Positions 25,956 through 36,168 of a stretch of 64,000 nucleotides of DNA are shown one piece after another. The notes beneath the pieces were generated by a model that saw nothing but the letters and a program-made list of their open reading frames with translations, searched no databases and was not told the DNA's origin. Numbering within the stretch: position 1 is the stretch's first letter; every line of letters starts with the position of its first letter. The translations under genes and the position numbers were made by a program. Origin of the DNA: Microtetraspora fusca (GTDB lineage Bacteria > Actinomycetota > Actinomycetes > Streptosporangiales > Streptosporangiaceae); contig NZ_BBYK01000040.1 of the NCBI RefSeq assembly GCF_001570365.1, positions 62,001 to 126,000 on the forward strand, given 5' to 3'.

Positions 25956-26234
25956 CGGGCGCCCGGCCAGGGGACGCCGCTTGGGGCTGCGCAGCCCGGC
26001 GGCCCGCAGGCGCGACACGAGCTCCCGGCTCGACACCTGCTCGGCGCCGAGCAGGACGGCGTGGTCGTAGACCGTCTCCGGAACGTCGTAGTGATCGCGG
26101 TCGAAGGCGCGTGGCGGCACGCCGAGGAGCCGGGCGAAGCCGTGCAGCTCCTCGTACGAATGATCGCTGACGAGGTGCGACCAGAGCAGCCCGCGGGGCC
26201 CGGGCCAGTTGGGCCGGTCGATCAGCACGCTCAC
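25944..26234 (-). CDS. DUF4031 protein
   Basis: Small protein of 96 residues beginning SVLIDRPNWPGPRGLLWSHLVSDHSYEELHGFARLLGVPPRAFDRDHYDVPE, the DUF4031 signature. GTG 26234 is chosen because GAGG lies four bases upstream and homologues start at the SVLID block; a GTG at 26246 lacks a ribosome site. The function is unknown; conserved Asp, His and Trp residues suggest an enzyme or metal-binding role. Confidence 0.88.
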   Translation of the reverse strand: MSVLIDRPNWPGPRGLLWSHLVSDHSYEELHGFARLLGVPPRAFDRDHYDVPETVYDHAVLLGAEQVSSRELVSRLRAAGLRSPKRRPLAGRPSAE

Positions 26235-26273
26235 TCTGGACCTCACGGGGGCTCGACGATCGTAACGTGGACG

Positions 26274-26726
26274 TCAGTCGTGGTCGGGGGCCTCGCCGCG
26301 GGCGCGGATGAGGGCGCGCAGCTCGGAGACCGCCTTCCGGGAGCGCGCCTTCTCCGTGCCCTGGATGCCCATCGCGCCGACGCTGAAGCCGTCGGCCAGG
26401 TCGAGCTTGGGCCAGGGGTCGCCCTCGAACAGGTTCACGTCGAGCACCTGGGCCCACTCGAAGCGGTGGGTCCGCAGCGCGTTGACGACCTTGATGCCCC
26501 GCTCGTCCGCCTCCACGCGGAGCCGCCCGAGAAGGTGCAGCACGGCCGCCACCGCGATGCCGAAGGCGATCATGCCGAGCCGGTCCGGCAGATGGAACTG
26601 CTCGGGCAGGATCACCGCGAGGACCACCGAGCCCGCCACCATCACCGCCGCCATGCCGTACGCGATGAGCCGCGCCCGGCGCGGACGCCAGACCACCGGC
26701 AGCGGGGGCGGCGCGTCGGCCGTCAT
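26274..26726 (-). CDS. PH-domain membrane protein (ribosome-associated operon neighbour)
   Basis: The 150-residue protein has two close membrane segments (ARLIAYGMAAVMVAGSVVLAVI and GMIAFGIAVAAVLHLLG). A small beta-rich PH-like domain follows, with RVEADERGIKVVNALRTHRFEWAQVLDVNLFEGDPWPKLDLADG, the usual bacterial PH signature with W before the basic patch. This type of gene is commonly found just beyond ribH in actinobacteria. The role is unknown; membrane association is clear. Confidence 0.85.
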   Translation of the reverse strand: MTADAPPPLPVVWRPRRARLIAYGMAAVMVAGSVVLAVILPEQFHLPDRLGMIAFGIAVAAVLHLLGRLRVEADERGIKVVNALRTHRFEWAQVLDVNLFEGDPWPKLDLADGFSVGAMGIQGTEKARSRKAVSELRALIRARGEAPDHD

Positions 26727-26824
26727 CGCGCGCCCCCACGTACGATGTGGCGGCCGGCGGGTGGGGTACCTCTGAGCGTCTGCATGATCACCGAGATGCG
26801 TTGGTCCTACGGGTCGCGTGCGCG

Positions 26825-28579
<1,755 letters not shown>

Positions 28580-28583
<4 letters not shown>

Positions 28584-29212
28584 GTGGTAACTGCCTCCAG
28601 CGTGCGGGACTGGCGCAGCCAGTCGCGGAACCCGATCAGGACCAGGACGAAGAAGACGGCGTAGACGGCGCCGGAGACGACCAGCCCCGAGTGGAACGCC
28701 AGCGGGACGCCGACCAGGTCGACGGCGACCCACAGCAGCCAGAAGTCGACCAGCGCCCGCCCCTGCGCCCAGGTCGCCACCGCGCTGCCGACGAAGATGT
28801 ACGCGTCGGGCCACGGCGCCCACGACACGTTCAGGCCGCGGGAGTTGAGGTACTGGAAGAGCAGGGCGACCGCGACGGTCCCTGCGGCCAGCGCGGTGAC
28901 CAGCGCGACGCGCTCGCGCGCGGTGGCCGAGCGGACGGCCAGCGGCGCGCCGTCGCGGCTGCGGCGCGACCAGCGGACCCAGCCGTAGATCGCGAGCGCG
29001 CCGAACAGCACCTGCTTGAGCGCGTTTCCCGTGATGTGCGCGCTGATCGACGCGGCGAACAGCAGCACCGAGCCGGCGAACTGGACCGGCCAGGTCCAGA
29101 TCGTCCGCTTCATCGCGAGCCACAGCGTGGCCAGCGCGCACGCGTTGCCCAGCAGGTCGGACCAGGCGACGTGCCGGCCGAGGACCTCGAACCCCGCCTC
29201 CGCCCAGTTCAC
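28580..29212 (-). CDS. ribM: RibM (PnuX), PnuC-family riboflavin transporter
   Basis: Membrane protein of the PnuC/vitamin-transporter family, 210 residues with about six to seven hydrophobic segments. Typical blocks are [36 protein letters not shown] and [43 protein letters not shown]. PnuC proteins carry nicotinamide riboside, but a member lying between ribE and ribBA corresponds to RibM, the riboflavin facilitator known from actinomycete rib operons. GTG 29212 overlaps the ribE stop (GTGA) and its own stop overlaps ribBA. The riboswitch upstream should repress it with the pathway. Confidence 0.88.
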
Positions 29213-29817
29213 GGCCGGACCCCGAGGCCGTGCGCGCCGATGAGCTTCTCGACGTGCTTGGCGAGGACGTCGACCTCCAGGTTGACCGGGTCGCCCGGCT
29301 GCTTGCGGCCGAGGGTGGTCATCTCCAGCGTGGTCGGGATCAGGCTGACGGCGAAGCCGCCCGTGTCCACGCCGGCCACGGTCAGGCTGACGCCGTCCAC
29401 CGCGATCGAGCCCTTCTCGACGACGTAGCGGTCCAGCTCGGCCGGCAGGGAGATCCGCACGACGTCCCAGTGCTGGGCGGGCTCGCGGGTGAGCACCACG
29501 CCGGTGCCGTCCACGTGGCCTTGCACGATGTGGCCGCCGAGCCGCTGGTCGACGCGTACGGCCCGCTCCAGGTTGACCCGCGAGCCCGGCACCAGCACGC
29601 CGAGGCAGGAGCGGTCCAGGGTCTCCTTCATCACGTCGGCGGTGAACACGCCGTCCGCGACGTCGACGACGGTCAGGCAGACGCCGTTGACCGCGATCGA
29701 CGCGCCGTGGACGGCGTCGGCGGTGACGATCTCGCCGCGCACCGACAGGCGGGCCGAGTCGGCGAGCGGCTCGATCGCGACGACCTCGCCCAGTTCCTCG
29801 ACGATTCCGGTGAACAT
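29209..29817 (-). CDS. ribE: RibE, riboflavin synthase alpha subunit
   Basis: Dismutates two lumazine molecules to riboflavin. The 202 residues form two similar lumazine-binding halves: [17 protein letters not shown] with [29 protein letters not shown], then [11 protein letters not shown] with [38 protein letters not shown] 29817 is one base from the ribD stop, and the gene overlaps ribM by four bases. It ends at GVRP shortly after the second domain. Confidence 0.96.
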   Translation of the reverse strand: MFTGIVEELGEVVAIEPLADSARLSVRGEIVTADAVHGASIAVNGVCLTVVDVADGVFTADVMKETLDRSCLGVLVPGSRVNLERAVRVDQRLGGHIVQGHVDGTGVVLTREPAQHWDVVRISLPAELDRYVVEKGSIAVDGVSLTVAGVDTGGFAVSLIPTTLEMTTLGRKQPGDPVNLEVDVLAKHVEKLIGAHGLGVRP

Positions 29818-29818
29818 C

Positions 29819-31018
29819 TCAGTTCTCCTTCGATGGTGCCGGCCGGAGGGACGCGGCGGCGTCCCCGGAGCCCGGGGAGACTCCGGGGCGGAGCACGACC
29901 CGCAGGTCCGGCCCGATGGGGGTGACATCTTCGATTTCGAAGCGGTGGATGTCGGCGATCGTGGCGACACCGGCCGGGCCGAGCGCCGCCGCCCCCGCCC
30001 CCAGCAGCGCCGGGGCGAGATAGCCGACGACCCGGTCCACCAGGCCCTCCCTGACGAAGGACCCGGCCAGCCGCGGCCCGCCCTCCACGAGCACGCTCAC
30101 GATCTGCCGCCGCCGCAGCTCCTCCAGGAGCACGCGCAGGTCCAGCCCGTACGGCGTGCGCGGCAGCCGTACGACGTCGGCGAGGTGCGGCGGAACGACG
30201 GCGTCGGCGGCCACCGCGACCAGGGTGGGCGCCGTCCCCGACAGGACGCGGGCCGCCTCCGGCGTGCGCGCGGCCGAGTCGACGACGACGCGCAGCGGCG
30301 GCCGCTCGGGGTCGACTCCCTCGGACGTCCTGACGGTGAGCAGGGGGTCGTCGGCGAGGACCGTGCCGATCCCCGCCACGATCGCGTCGCACTCGCCGCG
30401 CAGCCGGTGGACGTCGGCGCGGGCCTCGCCGGAGGTGATCCACTTGCTGGTGCCGTCCCGCGCCGCGGACCTGCCGTCGAGCGTGGCCGCGAACTTCCAG
30501 GTCACGTGCGGCCGGCGGGCCCGGACGGAGGTGAGCCACGCGGTGTTGACCCGCTCGGCCTCCTCGGTCAGCACGCCGACGTCGACCCGGACGCCGCGCT
30601 CCCTGAGCCGTTCGACGCCTCCGGCGGCCACGGGGTTGGGGTCGGCGACGGCGACCACGACCCGGGCGACGCCCGCGTCGAGCAGCGCCTGCACGCAGGG
30701 GCCGGTCCTGCCGGTGTGGTTGCACGGCTCCAGGGTCACGTAGGCGGTGCCGCCCCTGGCCCGCTCCCCCGCCTCGCGCAGCGCGACGACCTCGGCGTGG
30801 GGCCCTCCGGCGTAGGCGTGGAAGCCCTCGCCCACGACGGCGGAGGCGGCGTCGAGCACGACGCAGCCGACCACGGGGTTGGGGCTGGTGGTGCCGAGGC
30901 CGCGGGCCGCGAGCGCGACGGCGCGCCGCATGTGCGGCACGTCCCTGGGGTCGGCGCCGCCCACGGCTGTGTCGACGGGGACCGCGCCCTCGCGGGTCGC
31001 GGGGATCTGCTCGCTCAC
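29819..31018 (-). CDS. ribD: RibD, bifunctional deaminase/reductase
   Basis: First gene of the riboflavin operon. The 399-residue protein has an N-terminal cytidine-deaminase-like domain with zinc ligands in GGPHAEVVALREAG and TLEPCNHTGRTGPCVQALL. The C-terminal NADPH-dependent reductase carries TWKFAATLDGRSAARDGTSKWITS and VEGGPRLAGSFVREGLVDR. GTG 31018 (VSEQIP) is chosen with AGGAGG about ten bases upstream; an earlier in-frame GTG abuts that site. Its 5' leader contains an FMN riboswitch and a terminator-like hairpin. Confidence 0.94.
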   Translation of the reverse strand: MSEQIPATREGAVPVDTAVGGADPRDVPHMRRAVALAARGLGTTSPNPVVGCVVLDAASAVVGEGFHAYAGGPHAEVVALREAGERARGGTAYVTLEPCNHTGRTGPCVQALLDAGVARVVVAVADPNPVAAGGVERLRERGVRVDVGVLTEEAERVNTAWLTSVRARRPHVTWKFAATLDGRSAARDGTSKWITSGEARADVHRLRGECDAIVAGIGTVLADDPLLTVRTSEGVDPERPPLRVVVDSAARTPEAARVLSGTAPTLVAVAADAVVPPHLADVVRLPRTPYGLDLRVLLEELRRRQIVSVLVEGGPRLAGSFVREGLVDRVVGYLAPALLGAGAAALGPAGVATIADIHRFEIEDVTPIGPDLRVVLRPGVSPGSGDAAASLRPAPSKEN

Positions 31019-31071
31019 CCCGGTCACTCCTCCTCGCCTGTGTCGCCAGGCGGGCCCCGGGGTGTGGAAAG

Positions 31072-31094
31072 GACGCGGCCACGCGGGCCGCGTC
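31072..31094 (-). terminator. Terminator-like hairpin between riboswitch and ribD
   Basis: GACGCGGCC (31072-31080) and GGCCGCGTC (31086-31094) form a perfect 9-bp stem with a five-base loop. On the minus strand it is followed by CTTTCC. Lying between the aptamer and the ribD start, it is the likely off-state element of the riboswitch; no competing antiterminator was worked out. Confidence 0.6.
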
Positions 31095-31167
31095 GCACGG
31101 GTGGCGTCGCCGCCGGCCGGCCCGGCTACGCCGGACCCGCCGTGAAACGGCCGGTCACCCGTTCGCG

Positions 31168-31320
31168 CGCTTCCTCCCATCCGGACTATGACCGTCGGTC
31201 CTGGAATCGCACCAGGTCCACCGGCCGATGGCTTCGGCCGGGTCGCGGACTTCACCGCGTCCCCGAGAGGGGACGGATGTCACCGCCGGTTCGGAATTTC
31301 ACCGACCCCGGAGCACGCTT
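31168..31320 (-). ncRNA. FMN riboswitch (RFN element) of the riboflavin operon
   Basis: The minus strand shows the conserved RFN core in order: GTGCTCCGGGGTCGGTGAAA, then TTCCGAACCGGCGGT, AGTCCGCGACCC, GGTGGACCTGGTG, TTCCAGGACCGACGGT and finally CATAGTCCGGATGGGAGGAA. These invariant blocks identify the FMN aptamer. It begins about 300 bases before the ribD start. Binding of FMN should shut off the five-gene operon including the transporter. A TTGCCA/TAAG-like promoter may lie at about 31360-31394, but it is weak by eye. Confidence 0.97.
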
Positions 31321-31430
31321 GCTCTCTGTCTTATGCGTGGTCGCGTACCCGAGTGCCGGGTTCGCTCCCGCTTATCAGTCTGCCATGGCCTGGCAAACCG
31401 CTCCCAACCCACCCCCAAGGGGGCGTCGAG

Positions 31431-32336
31431 TCAGGCGTGGAGCGCCTCGTACGCGGCGACGGCCTCCCTGGCCCGGAGCGCGACGGGCGAGTAGCGCATC
31501 TGGGCGGGCACCAGGCCGAGCCCCCGGTGCAGCGTCCTGAGCGTGGCGCTCGCCCACAGGTCGCCCAGCGGCGTGGCGGGCAGGCCGTACAGGCGGCGCG
31601 CCCAGCGGGGCAGCGACGCGAACGCGAGGGTCATGATCATCGGAAGAACGGCCCTGAGCGGGGCGAGACGCAGCGGCAGCGGCGCGTTGAGCGCCAGCAG
31701 CAGCGGATGCGACGCCTCGGGAACGAAGTAGAGGCCCGGCCGCCGCTCCTCCATGTAGTCGTGCAGCTCGGCGACCGTCCCGGGGACGTCGTCCGGCCGC
31801 AGCCCGACGACCTCGGCGGCGCGCCGCCACTCGGCCACGAACCGGTCGGCGTCGGCGTCGCTCAGCGAGACGCCCGCCCGGCGGGCGACCGACAGATAGG
31901 AGTCGACCTCGCCGACGTGGACCCAGCGCAGCGCGTCGGGGTCGTCGAGCCGGAACCGCTCGTCCCGGTCCGGGTCGAACGCCGTCAACGCGGCGTGGAT
32001 GCGGCGCACCCGGGCTCCGGCGGCGGCCACCTCGGCCGTGGTCCCGAAGGTCCGCACGCGGACGAAGTCGGTCGTGCGCTGGAACCGGGCCCAGGCCTCG
32101 GCCGGGTCGAGGAGCGCGGAGTTCTGCAGGACGCCGCGCATGGCGCGCGGGTGCAGGCCCTGCATGAGCAGCGCCCGGAAGCCGCCGACCATGAGGATCG
32201 GCTCGCCCATCACCCGCCAGGTCACCGAGCCGGGGCCGAAGATGCCGTGGTCCTCGCGCCCGCGGGCTCCCGCGCGGACGCCCGTGCCGCGTTCCGTCCC
32301 GCCCGCGCGGACGCCCGTGCCGCCGCTGCCGCTCAT
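31431..32336 (-). CDS. DUF2236 / oxygenase MpaB-family protein
   Basis: The 301-residue protein belongs to the DUF2236 family, which includes haem-containing latex-clearing and MpaB-type oxygenases. Visible blocks are GIFGPGSVTWRVMGEPILMVGGFRALLMQGLHPRAMRGV, FQRTTDFVRVRTFGTTAEVAAAGARVRRIHAAL and DALRWVHVGEVDSYL, with conserved histidines in LHPRAM, RRIHA and WVHV. ATG 32336 has AGGAGG four bases upstream. The first 25 residues are Gly/Arg-rich with a repeated GTGVRAG. The substrate is unknown. CCCCC-AA-GGGGG just past the stop (31412-31423) may terminate it. Confidence 0.85.
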   Translation of the reverse strand: MSGSGGTGVRAGGTERGTGVRAGARGREDHGIFGPGSVTWRVMGEPILMVGGFRALLMQGLHPRAMRGVLQNSALLDPAEAWARFQRTTDFVRVRTFGTTAEVAAAGARVRRIHAALTAFDPDRDERFRLDDPDALRWVHVGEVDSYLSVARRAGVSLSDADADRFVAEWRRAAEVVGLRPDDVPGTVAELHDYMEERRPGLYFVPEASHPLLLALNAPLPLRLAPLRAVLPMIMTLAFASLPRWARRLYGLPATPLGDLWASATLRTLHRGLGLVPAQMRYSPVALRAREAVAAYEALHA

Positions 32337-32505
32337 GTCGGCCTCCTGCCGTCGTGCCGAGAACGCCGAGGGCGCCGAAGGCGAAGCCGCCCCGGACGGC
32401 CGTCGTGATCGGCCTCCGATAGGTCCCCGCTCGGTTCACGACACCACACTAAATCCGAAAATCTAACACCAGAAGTCAAAATGTCTTGATTGTGTGAAGA
32501 TCGCG

Positions 32506-32544
32506 TCACGATCCCGTGAGCTGGGACGATCGGGTCGTTATAGA
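32506..32544 (+). promoter_or_regulatory. Palindromic operator and -10 of peptide ABC operon 1
   Basis: TCACG-ATCC-CGTGA (32506-32519) is a palindrome in an AT-richer 220-base leader. TATAGA at 32539-32544 is a good -10 element. The same arms, in GCGTCACGA context, precede operon 2 (40874-40908), also just upstream of a TATAG-type -10. The rest of this 347-base intergenic region (32337-32683) shows no gene. Confidence 0.55.
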
Positions 32545-32683
32545 TCGGGACAAAGCTCAGCAGACCGTGTGAACCAGGCATCAGATTCACAACGTTCCGT
32601 TCCTACCCTCTTCCGTCAAGAAACGAAATGGTGCTAGTTATCCGGGAGAGTTGTGACAGCTCATGCCTTTGAGGAGAAAATTC

Positions 32684-34417
32684 GTGTCATACGCACGGAG
32701 GACCGGAAAGTTCCTCGCGGTTGCCACAGGAGCGGCGATCCTGCTGACCGCCTGTGGCTCCGGCGAGAAGACGCCCGCCGCTGAGGGCACCGCTCCGGCG
32801 AGCAACGCCCCCGCCGCCGACACCCAGACCATCACCCACGCCCACGAGCAGGAGATCGGCTCCTACAACAACAACACGTCCGAGGAGTACTCCTCCAAGG
32901 ACGCGATCGTTCTCAACCGGGTGCTGCCGGACGTCTGGTACTTCGGCGCGGACGGATCGGTCCAGCGCAACACGGACATGGCGACCTACGAGAAGGTCTC
33001 CGACAGCCCGCTGACGGTCAAGTACACCTTCAACCCGAACGCGTCCTGGTCCGACGGCCAGCCGATCGGCTGCGCCGACGTGCTGCTGACCTACGCCACG
33101 GGCTCGGGCAAGTTCCCCGATTTCTCCTTCATCGACACCGAGCAGTGGCCCCGGGTCGAGATGCCCGACTGCAAGGTCGGCGACAAGGAGGTCACGCTCA
33201 AGTACAAGAAGTCCTTCGTCGACTGGGAAGCCATGACGATGGTCACCCAGCCGGCGCACATCGTCGCCGAGCAGGGCGGGCTCACGGTCGAGCAGCTGGT
33301 CGACGCCATCAAGTCGGGTGACAAGGCCAAGCTGAAGAAGGCCGCCCAGTTCTACAACAAGGGCTGGCTCTTCAACGGCAAGCTGCCGGACAAGAAGCTC
33401 ATGCCCTCCTCCGGCCAGTTCCTGATCGACTCCTACTCGCCGGGTCAGTCCATCACGCTGGCCAGGAACGAGAACTACTGGGGCGAGAAGGCCAAGGCCG
33501 CCAAGGTCGTCATCCGCTTCATCCCGCAGGACGAGCAGGTCCAGGCGCTGCAGAACGGTGAGACCAACATCATCGAGCCGCAGTCGAACCCCGACGTCCT
33601 GGCCCAGCTCAACGGGCTGAGCGGTGTCACGGTGAAGACGGGTGACCAGTTCCTCTTCGACCACCTGGACTTCAACTTCAATAAGGGCCCGTTCAAGGAC
33701 GACATCAACCTCCGCAAGGCGTTCGCGCTCTGCGTGCCGCGCCAGCAGATCGTCGACAACCTGATCAAGCCGCAGAACCCGCAGGCCGCCCCGATGGACG
33801 TGCGCAACATCGCCCCGTTCCAGCCGGGCTACGCCGAGGCGGTCTCCTTCAGCGGCGGCGACAAGTGGAACACCGTCGACATCGAGGGCGCCAAGAAGCT
33901 GCTCGGCGGCAAGAAGGTGAAGGTCCGGATCGGCTACAACCAGCCGAACCCGCGCCGCACCCAGGTCGTCGAGCTGATCAAGGCCTCCTGTGACCAGGCC
34001 GGCTTCGACATCGAGGACACCGGCAGCGAGAAGTTCTTCGACGAGAGCGGCGACCTCGCCACCGGCAACTTCGACGTCGCGCTCTTCGGCTGGTCCGGCT
34101 CGGCCCTGAACAGCGGCTGGACCTCCACCTACAGCACCGTCAAGAAGTGCACCCCCGAGGGCAAGGGCAACAACAAGGGCTGCTACTCCAACAAGGAGGT
34201 CGACAAGCTCACCGACGAGATGCTCGGCGAGACCGACCCGGCCAAGACGCAGGAGATCATCAAGCAGATCGAGAAGATCCTCTGGGACGACCTGGCCACC
34301 ATCCCGCTCTACTCCCAGCCGGCGCTCGCCGCGTGGAGCGAGAACCTGGCGAACGTCCAGCCCAACCCCTCCCAGGCCTCCATCACCTGGAACATGCACC
34401 AGTGGGCCATGCAGTAA
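32684..34417 (+). CDS. ABC importer substrate-binding lipoprotein, SBP_bac_5 (peptide type), operon 1
   Basis: Extracytoplasmic receptor for an Opp/Dpp-type importer, 577 residues. GTG 32684 is chosen because GAGGAG lies seven bases upstream; ATG 32663 lies before that site. The signal peptide SYARRTGKFLAVATGAAILLTAC ends in a lipobox with the Cys in LTACGS. The mature part has the family features: SPLTVKYTFNPNASWSDGQPI, SSGQFLIDSYSPGQSITLARNENYWG and INLRKAFALCVPRQQIVDNLI. Extra Cys pairs and many Lys residues are notable. The ligand cannot be predicted; an oligopeptide is likely. It is the first gene of SBP-B-C-D-F. Confidence 0.92.
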   Translation: MSYARRTGKFLAVATGAAILLTACGSGEKTPAAEGTAPASNAPAADTQTITHAHEQEIGSYNNNTSEEYSSKDAIVLNRVLPDVWYFGADGSVQRNTDMATYEKVSDSPLTVKYTFNPNASWSDGQPIGCADVLLTYATGSGKFPDFSFIDTEQWPRVEMPDCKVGDKEVTLKYKKSFVDWEAMTMVTQPAHIVAEQGGLTVEQLVDAIKSGDKAKLKKAAQFYNKGWLFNGKLPDKKLMPSSGQFLIDSYSPGQSITLARNENYWGEKAKAAKVVIRFIPQDEQVQALQNGETNIIEPQSNPDVLAQLNGLSGVTVKTGDQFLFDHLDFNFNKGPFKDDINLRKAFALCVPRQQIVDNLIKPQNPQAAPMDVRNIAPFQPGYAEAVSFSGGDKWNTVDIEGAKKLLGGKKVKVRIGYNQPNPRRTQVVELIKASCDQAGFDIEDTGSEKFFDESGDLATGNFDVALFGWSGSALNSGWTSTYSTVKKCTPEGKGNNKGCYSNKEVDKLTDEMLGETDPAKTQEIIKQIEKILWDDLATIPLYSQPALAAWSENLANVQPNPSQASITWNMHQWAMQ

Positions 34418-34466
34418 GTCGGGTGGCAACCTGACGACACAGCAGGTCAGGTGACTTCCTGACGGC

Positions 34467-34496
34467 CGCGAGGCCGGGCGCGAGCCCGGCCTCGCG
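34467..34496 (+). terminator. Strong hairpin between binding-protein and permease genes, operon 1
   Basis: CGCGAGGCCGGGC (34467-34479) and GCCCGGCCTCGCG (34484-34496) form a perfect 13-bp stem with a GCGA loop and no T-tract. In the 223-base gap before the permease it probably stabilises the binding-protein mRNA or causes partial termination, giving more receptor than membrane components. Confidence 0.7.
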
Positions 34497-34640
34497 TGGC
34501 GCCTGAGGGCGTCGCCACATCTCATGAACCACCGGTCCGCCGGCGCTCCGCCTCACCAGGCGGTCCGGCGGGTCCGGATCACCGGGTCGCGCCCCGCCAC
34601 CCCGCCACGGCCGGCCCGTCACCCGCAGGAGGTCGGGGAA

Positions 34641-36149
34641 ATGCTTGCATTCATCGCGCGGCGGCTGGCCATATCGTGCCTCGTCTTGCTCGCCGCGACA
34701 TTCATCATGTTCGTCCTGGTGGCCCTGTCAGGGGATCCGCTCGCCGATCTGCGCGAGCAGTCGACCCCGCAGGCGCAGGCGCAGATGGCGGCCCGTACCG
34801 CGGCCATGAGACTCGACGTCCCGGTCCCCGTCCGCTACCTCGGCTGGCTCGGCGACCTCCTTCACGGAAACCTGGGCGTCGACAAGAGCGGCAACCCGGT
34901 CAGCGCCCAGCTCGCCCAGGCGACCGCGGCCACCCTCCAGCTCGTCATCGTGGCGACCCTGCTGGGCGCGTTCATCGGCGTCACGATCGGTATCATCTCC
35001 GCGCTGCGCCAGTACAGCAGCTTCGACCACGGGATCACCTTCGCAGCGTTCGTGTGCTTCTCGCTACCGGTTTTCTGGGTGGCGACGATGCTCAAGCAGT
35101 ACGTGGCGATCGAGTTCAACGACTGGCTGCGCGACCCCGTCATACCCACCTGGGTCATCCTGGCGGCCGCCGTGTTCGCCGGGCTGGTCTGGGCCTCGAT
35201 CTACAACGGGGGGCGGCGCGGGAAACTGATCGCCTTCGGCATCGGACTCGTCGTCACGGCCGTCATCCTCTACGCCCTGTCCGCGAGCCGCTGGTTCGCC
35301 GACCCCGGCCTCGGCTTCCCCTTCGTCCTCGTGGTGTCGCTCGCGGCTGCGGCGGGCGTCGCGGTGCTGGTCTCCGGCTGGGAAAACCTCCAGCCGATGT
35401 ACGCGGCGCTGGCCGCCGCGGGCGTGGGCGCGCTGCTGTACTACCCGCTGCAGCAGGTGCTGTCCGACGCGAACATGCTCTCCATCCTGGGGCTCGGCCT
35501 CCTCACGATCGTGGTGAGCTGGGTGCTCGGTCACATGCTGGGCGGGCTGCTGCGCCGCCAGGCCATCCCCGTGGCCATCTTCAGCGGGCTGCTCACCGGC
35601 GGTCTGATCTTCTTCGACCGGCTCCTCCAGGCATGGGGAGGCTACGTGACCTCGGTGCGTGGCCGTCCGGTCGCCACGATCGGGTCCGAGACCCCCAACT
35701 ACACCGGTGACTTCTGGAACGTCTCGCTGGACGCCTCCATGCACCTGCTGCTGCCCACGCTGGCGCTCATCCTGATCGGCCTGGCCGGTCACTCGCGCTA
35801 CAGCAGGGCCAGCATGCTGGAGGTGATGAACCACGACTACGTCCGTACGGCACGGGCCAAGGGCCTGCCCGAGCGCACCGTGATCATCAAGCACGCGTTC
35901 CGCAACGGAATGATTCCGATCACCACGATCCTCGCGCTCGACTTCGCCGGGGTCTTCAGTGGAGCGGTCGTCACCGAGCACGTCTTCGGCTGGCGGGGGC
36001 TGGGAGAGATGTTCAACAAGGCGCTCAAGGCAGTGGACCCCATGCCGATCATGGGCTTCTTCCTGGTCGCGGGTGCTGCCATCGTGATCTGGAACATGAT
36101 CGCGGACATCGCCTACGCCTACCTCGACCCGCGCATCCGGCTGTCGTGA
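34641..36149 (+). CDS. ABC importer permease, DppB family, enlarged
   Basis: Membrane permease of operon 1. ATG 34641 follows GGAGG by eight bases. The N-terminus MLAFIARRLAISCLVLLAATFIMFVLV and the C-terminal EAA loop (EVMNHDYVRTARAKGLPERTVIIKHAFRNGMIPITTILAL) are classic DppB. At 502 residues it is about 180 longer than relatives. From about residue 170 to 330 a block of five or six additional hydrophobic segments (WVILAAAVFAGLVWASIYNGG, LIAFGIGLVVTAVILYAL, FVLVVSLAAAAGVAVLVSG and others) is inserted before the core resumes. The reading frame is continuous and codon use is unchanged. Confidence 0.9.
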   Translation: MLAFIARRLAISCLVLLAATFIMFVLVALSGDPLADLREQSTPQAQAQMAARTAAMRLDVPVPVRYLGWLGDLLHGNLGVDKSGNPVSAQLAQATAATLQLVIVATLLGAFIGVTIGIISALRQYSSFDHGITFAAFVCFSLPVFWVATMLKQYVAIEFNDWLRDPVIPTWVILAAAVFAGLVWASIYNGGRRGKLIAFGIGLVVTAVILYALSASRWFADPGLGFPFVLVVSLAAAAGVAVLVSGWENLQPMYAALAAAGVGALLYYPLQQVLSDANMLSILGLGLLTIVVSWVLGHMLGGLLRRQAIPVAIFSGLLTGGLIFFDRLLQAWGGYVTSVRGRPVATIGSETPNYTGDFWNVSLDASMHLLLPTLALILIGLAGHSRYSRASMLEVMNHDYVRTARAKGLPERTVIIKHAFRNGMIPITTILALDFAGVFSGAVVTEHVFGWRGLGEMFNKALKAVDPMPIMGFFLVAGAAIVIWNMIADIAYAYLDPRIRLS

Positions 36150-36168
36150 CGGAGCGGAGACACTTTCG

